From the NCBI GenBank assembly GCA_963169045.1, contig CAUJDF010000103.1, positions 62,001 through 126,000 on the forward strand: DNA of 64,000 bases, read 5' to 3'. Source of the stretch: Myxococcota bacterium (lineage in GTDB: Bacteria; Myxococcota_A; Bradymonadia; UBA7976; UBA1532). The translations under genes and the position numbers were made by a program. Position 1 is the stretch's first letter. Every line of letters begins with the position of its first letter. The notes under the pieces were generated by a model that was not told the DNA's origin, did not search any database, and saw nothing but the letters and a program-made list of their open reading frames with translations. Of this stretch, positions 62,982 to 64,000 are shown piece by piece.

Positions 62982-63170
62982 ATGGCACACCTGAGCGCTT
63001 GTCCGAAATGCGGCCGGACGCTGAAGAAGTCGACGTTCGGCGGCTCGCACTTCCCCGTCTACACGTGCGGGAAGTGCAGCCAGAAGTACTGCAAGGAGTG
63101 CGGAGACAACGCCTGCCCGAAGTGCGGCTCGACATCGCGCGGGCAGTTCGACGAGGTGTACGCCCGCTGA
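62982..63170 (+). CDS. Small zinc-ribbon protein
   Basis: The 62-aa protein starts at ATG 62982 (GGGAGCGAG upstream). Four CxxC knuckles (CPKC, CGKC, CKEC, CPKC) spread over 45 residues can form two treble-clef or ribbon-type zinc sites. No other domain fits in this length. It could bind nucleic acid or a protein partner. It ends 58 bp before the stop of the convergent reductase gene. Confidence 0.75.
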   Translation: MAHLSACPKCGRTLKKSTFGGSHFPVYTCGKCSQKYCKECGDNACPKCGSTSRGQFDEVYAR

Positions 63171-63177
63171 CGGCGGG

Positions 63178-63193
63178 TCGACGCGCGCGTCGA
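63178..63193. terminator. 16-bp perfect palindrome between convergent genes
   Basis: TCGACGCGCGCGTCGA lies between the stops of two convergent genes and could fold as a short stem on either strand. No T-run follows, so intrinsic termination is uncertain. Confidence 0.25.
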
Positions 63194-63228
63194 GCGGACG
63201 GCGCGCCTGCCGCGACGGATGTGGAGGC

Positions 63229-64000
<772 letters not shown>

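Overview
The window is very GC-rich (about 70-75% by eye) and almost fully coding. It most likely comes from a Myxococcota (myxobacterial) chromosome. The evidence is a MYXO-CTERM-like sorting tail (Cys-x-Cys, hydrophobic stretch, Arg cluster) on the protein at 33534-36362, many lipoproteins with Gly/Ala/Pro/Asp-rich linkers, thrombospondin type 3 repeat and collagen-like surface proteins, a Ser/Thr kinase fused to a formylglycine-generating-enzyme-like domain, and several c-type cytochrome lipoproteins. No rRNA, tRNA, CRISPR array, prophage or insertion sequence was recognised.

Layout. 1-9033: envelope proteins, mostly on the minus strand: a Cys-rich repeat lipoprotein running off the left edge, two diheme cytochrome lipoproteins, and an 8953->3288 gene run encoding a giant collagen-like/Gly-rich protein, a 12-unit TSP3 lipoprotein and a YwqK/TSP3 protein. 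9034-13705: an FAD/Fe-S 2-hydroxyacid-type dehydrogenase behind two overlapping exported-protein genes. 13881-18373: two lipoproteins (one DUF3160-like), a DNA alkylation repair protein and a small protein. 18490-21973: a coupled operon of diheme peroxidase, Tat-exported metallophosphoesterase and monoheme cytochrome. 22006-29256: a 1152-aa repeat protein, methionine aminopeptidase, a propeller lipoprotein and a collagen-like protein. 29320-39016: a coupled aminotransferase-GNAT-aminotransferase operon and, after two envelope genes, a second copy of the same GNAT family next to an FAD amine oxidoreductase. 39063-43037: a protein built like mammalian soluble adenylyl cyclase, followed by the 3' remnant of a cytochrome-like gene. 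43396-46830: a small lipoprotein, an orphan Hcp and a membrane spermidine-synthase-like protein. 46833-50387: YaeQ, the kinase-FGE fusion and two tiny coupled ORFs.

The most interesting region is 50447-56988, one tightly packed unit encoding a TPR-CHAT protease lipoprotein, a zinc-finger membrane protein that looks like an anti-sigma factor, a subtilisin-like protease lipoprotein and an ECF-type sigma factor whose N-terminus is strongly hydrophobic. The layout suggests an envelope-side proteolytic cascade that frees a sigma factor. A second, larger subtilase lipoprotein, a Cys-rich lipoprotein and a zinc-ribbon protein follow. The system is inferred from gene content and order only.

Regulation visible in the sequence: many four-base stop/start overlaps (ATGA, GTGA) imply translational coupling. 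Four genes (22006, 43396, 50447, 60397) lack a Shine-Dalgarno sequence and have a TAnnnn box exactly 7 nt before the ATG, with a -35-like hexamer 17-18 nt upstream, which suggests leaderless transcripts.
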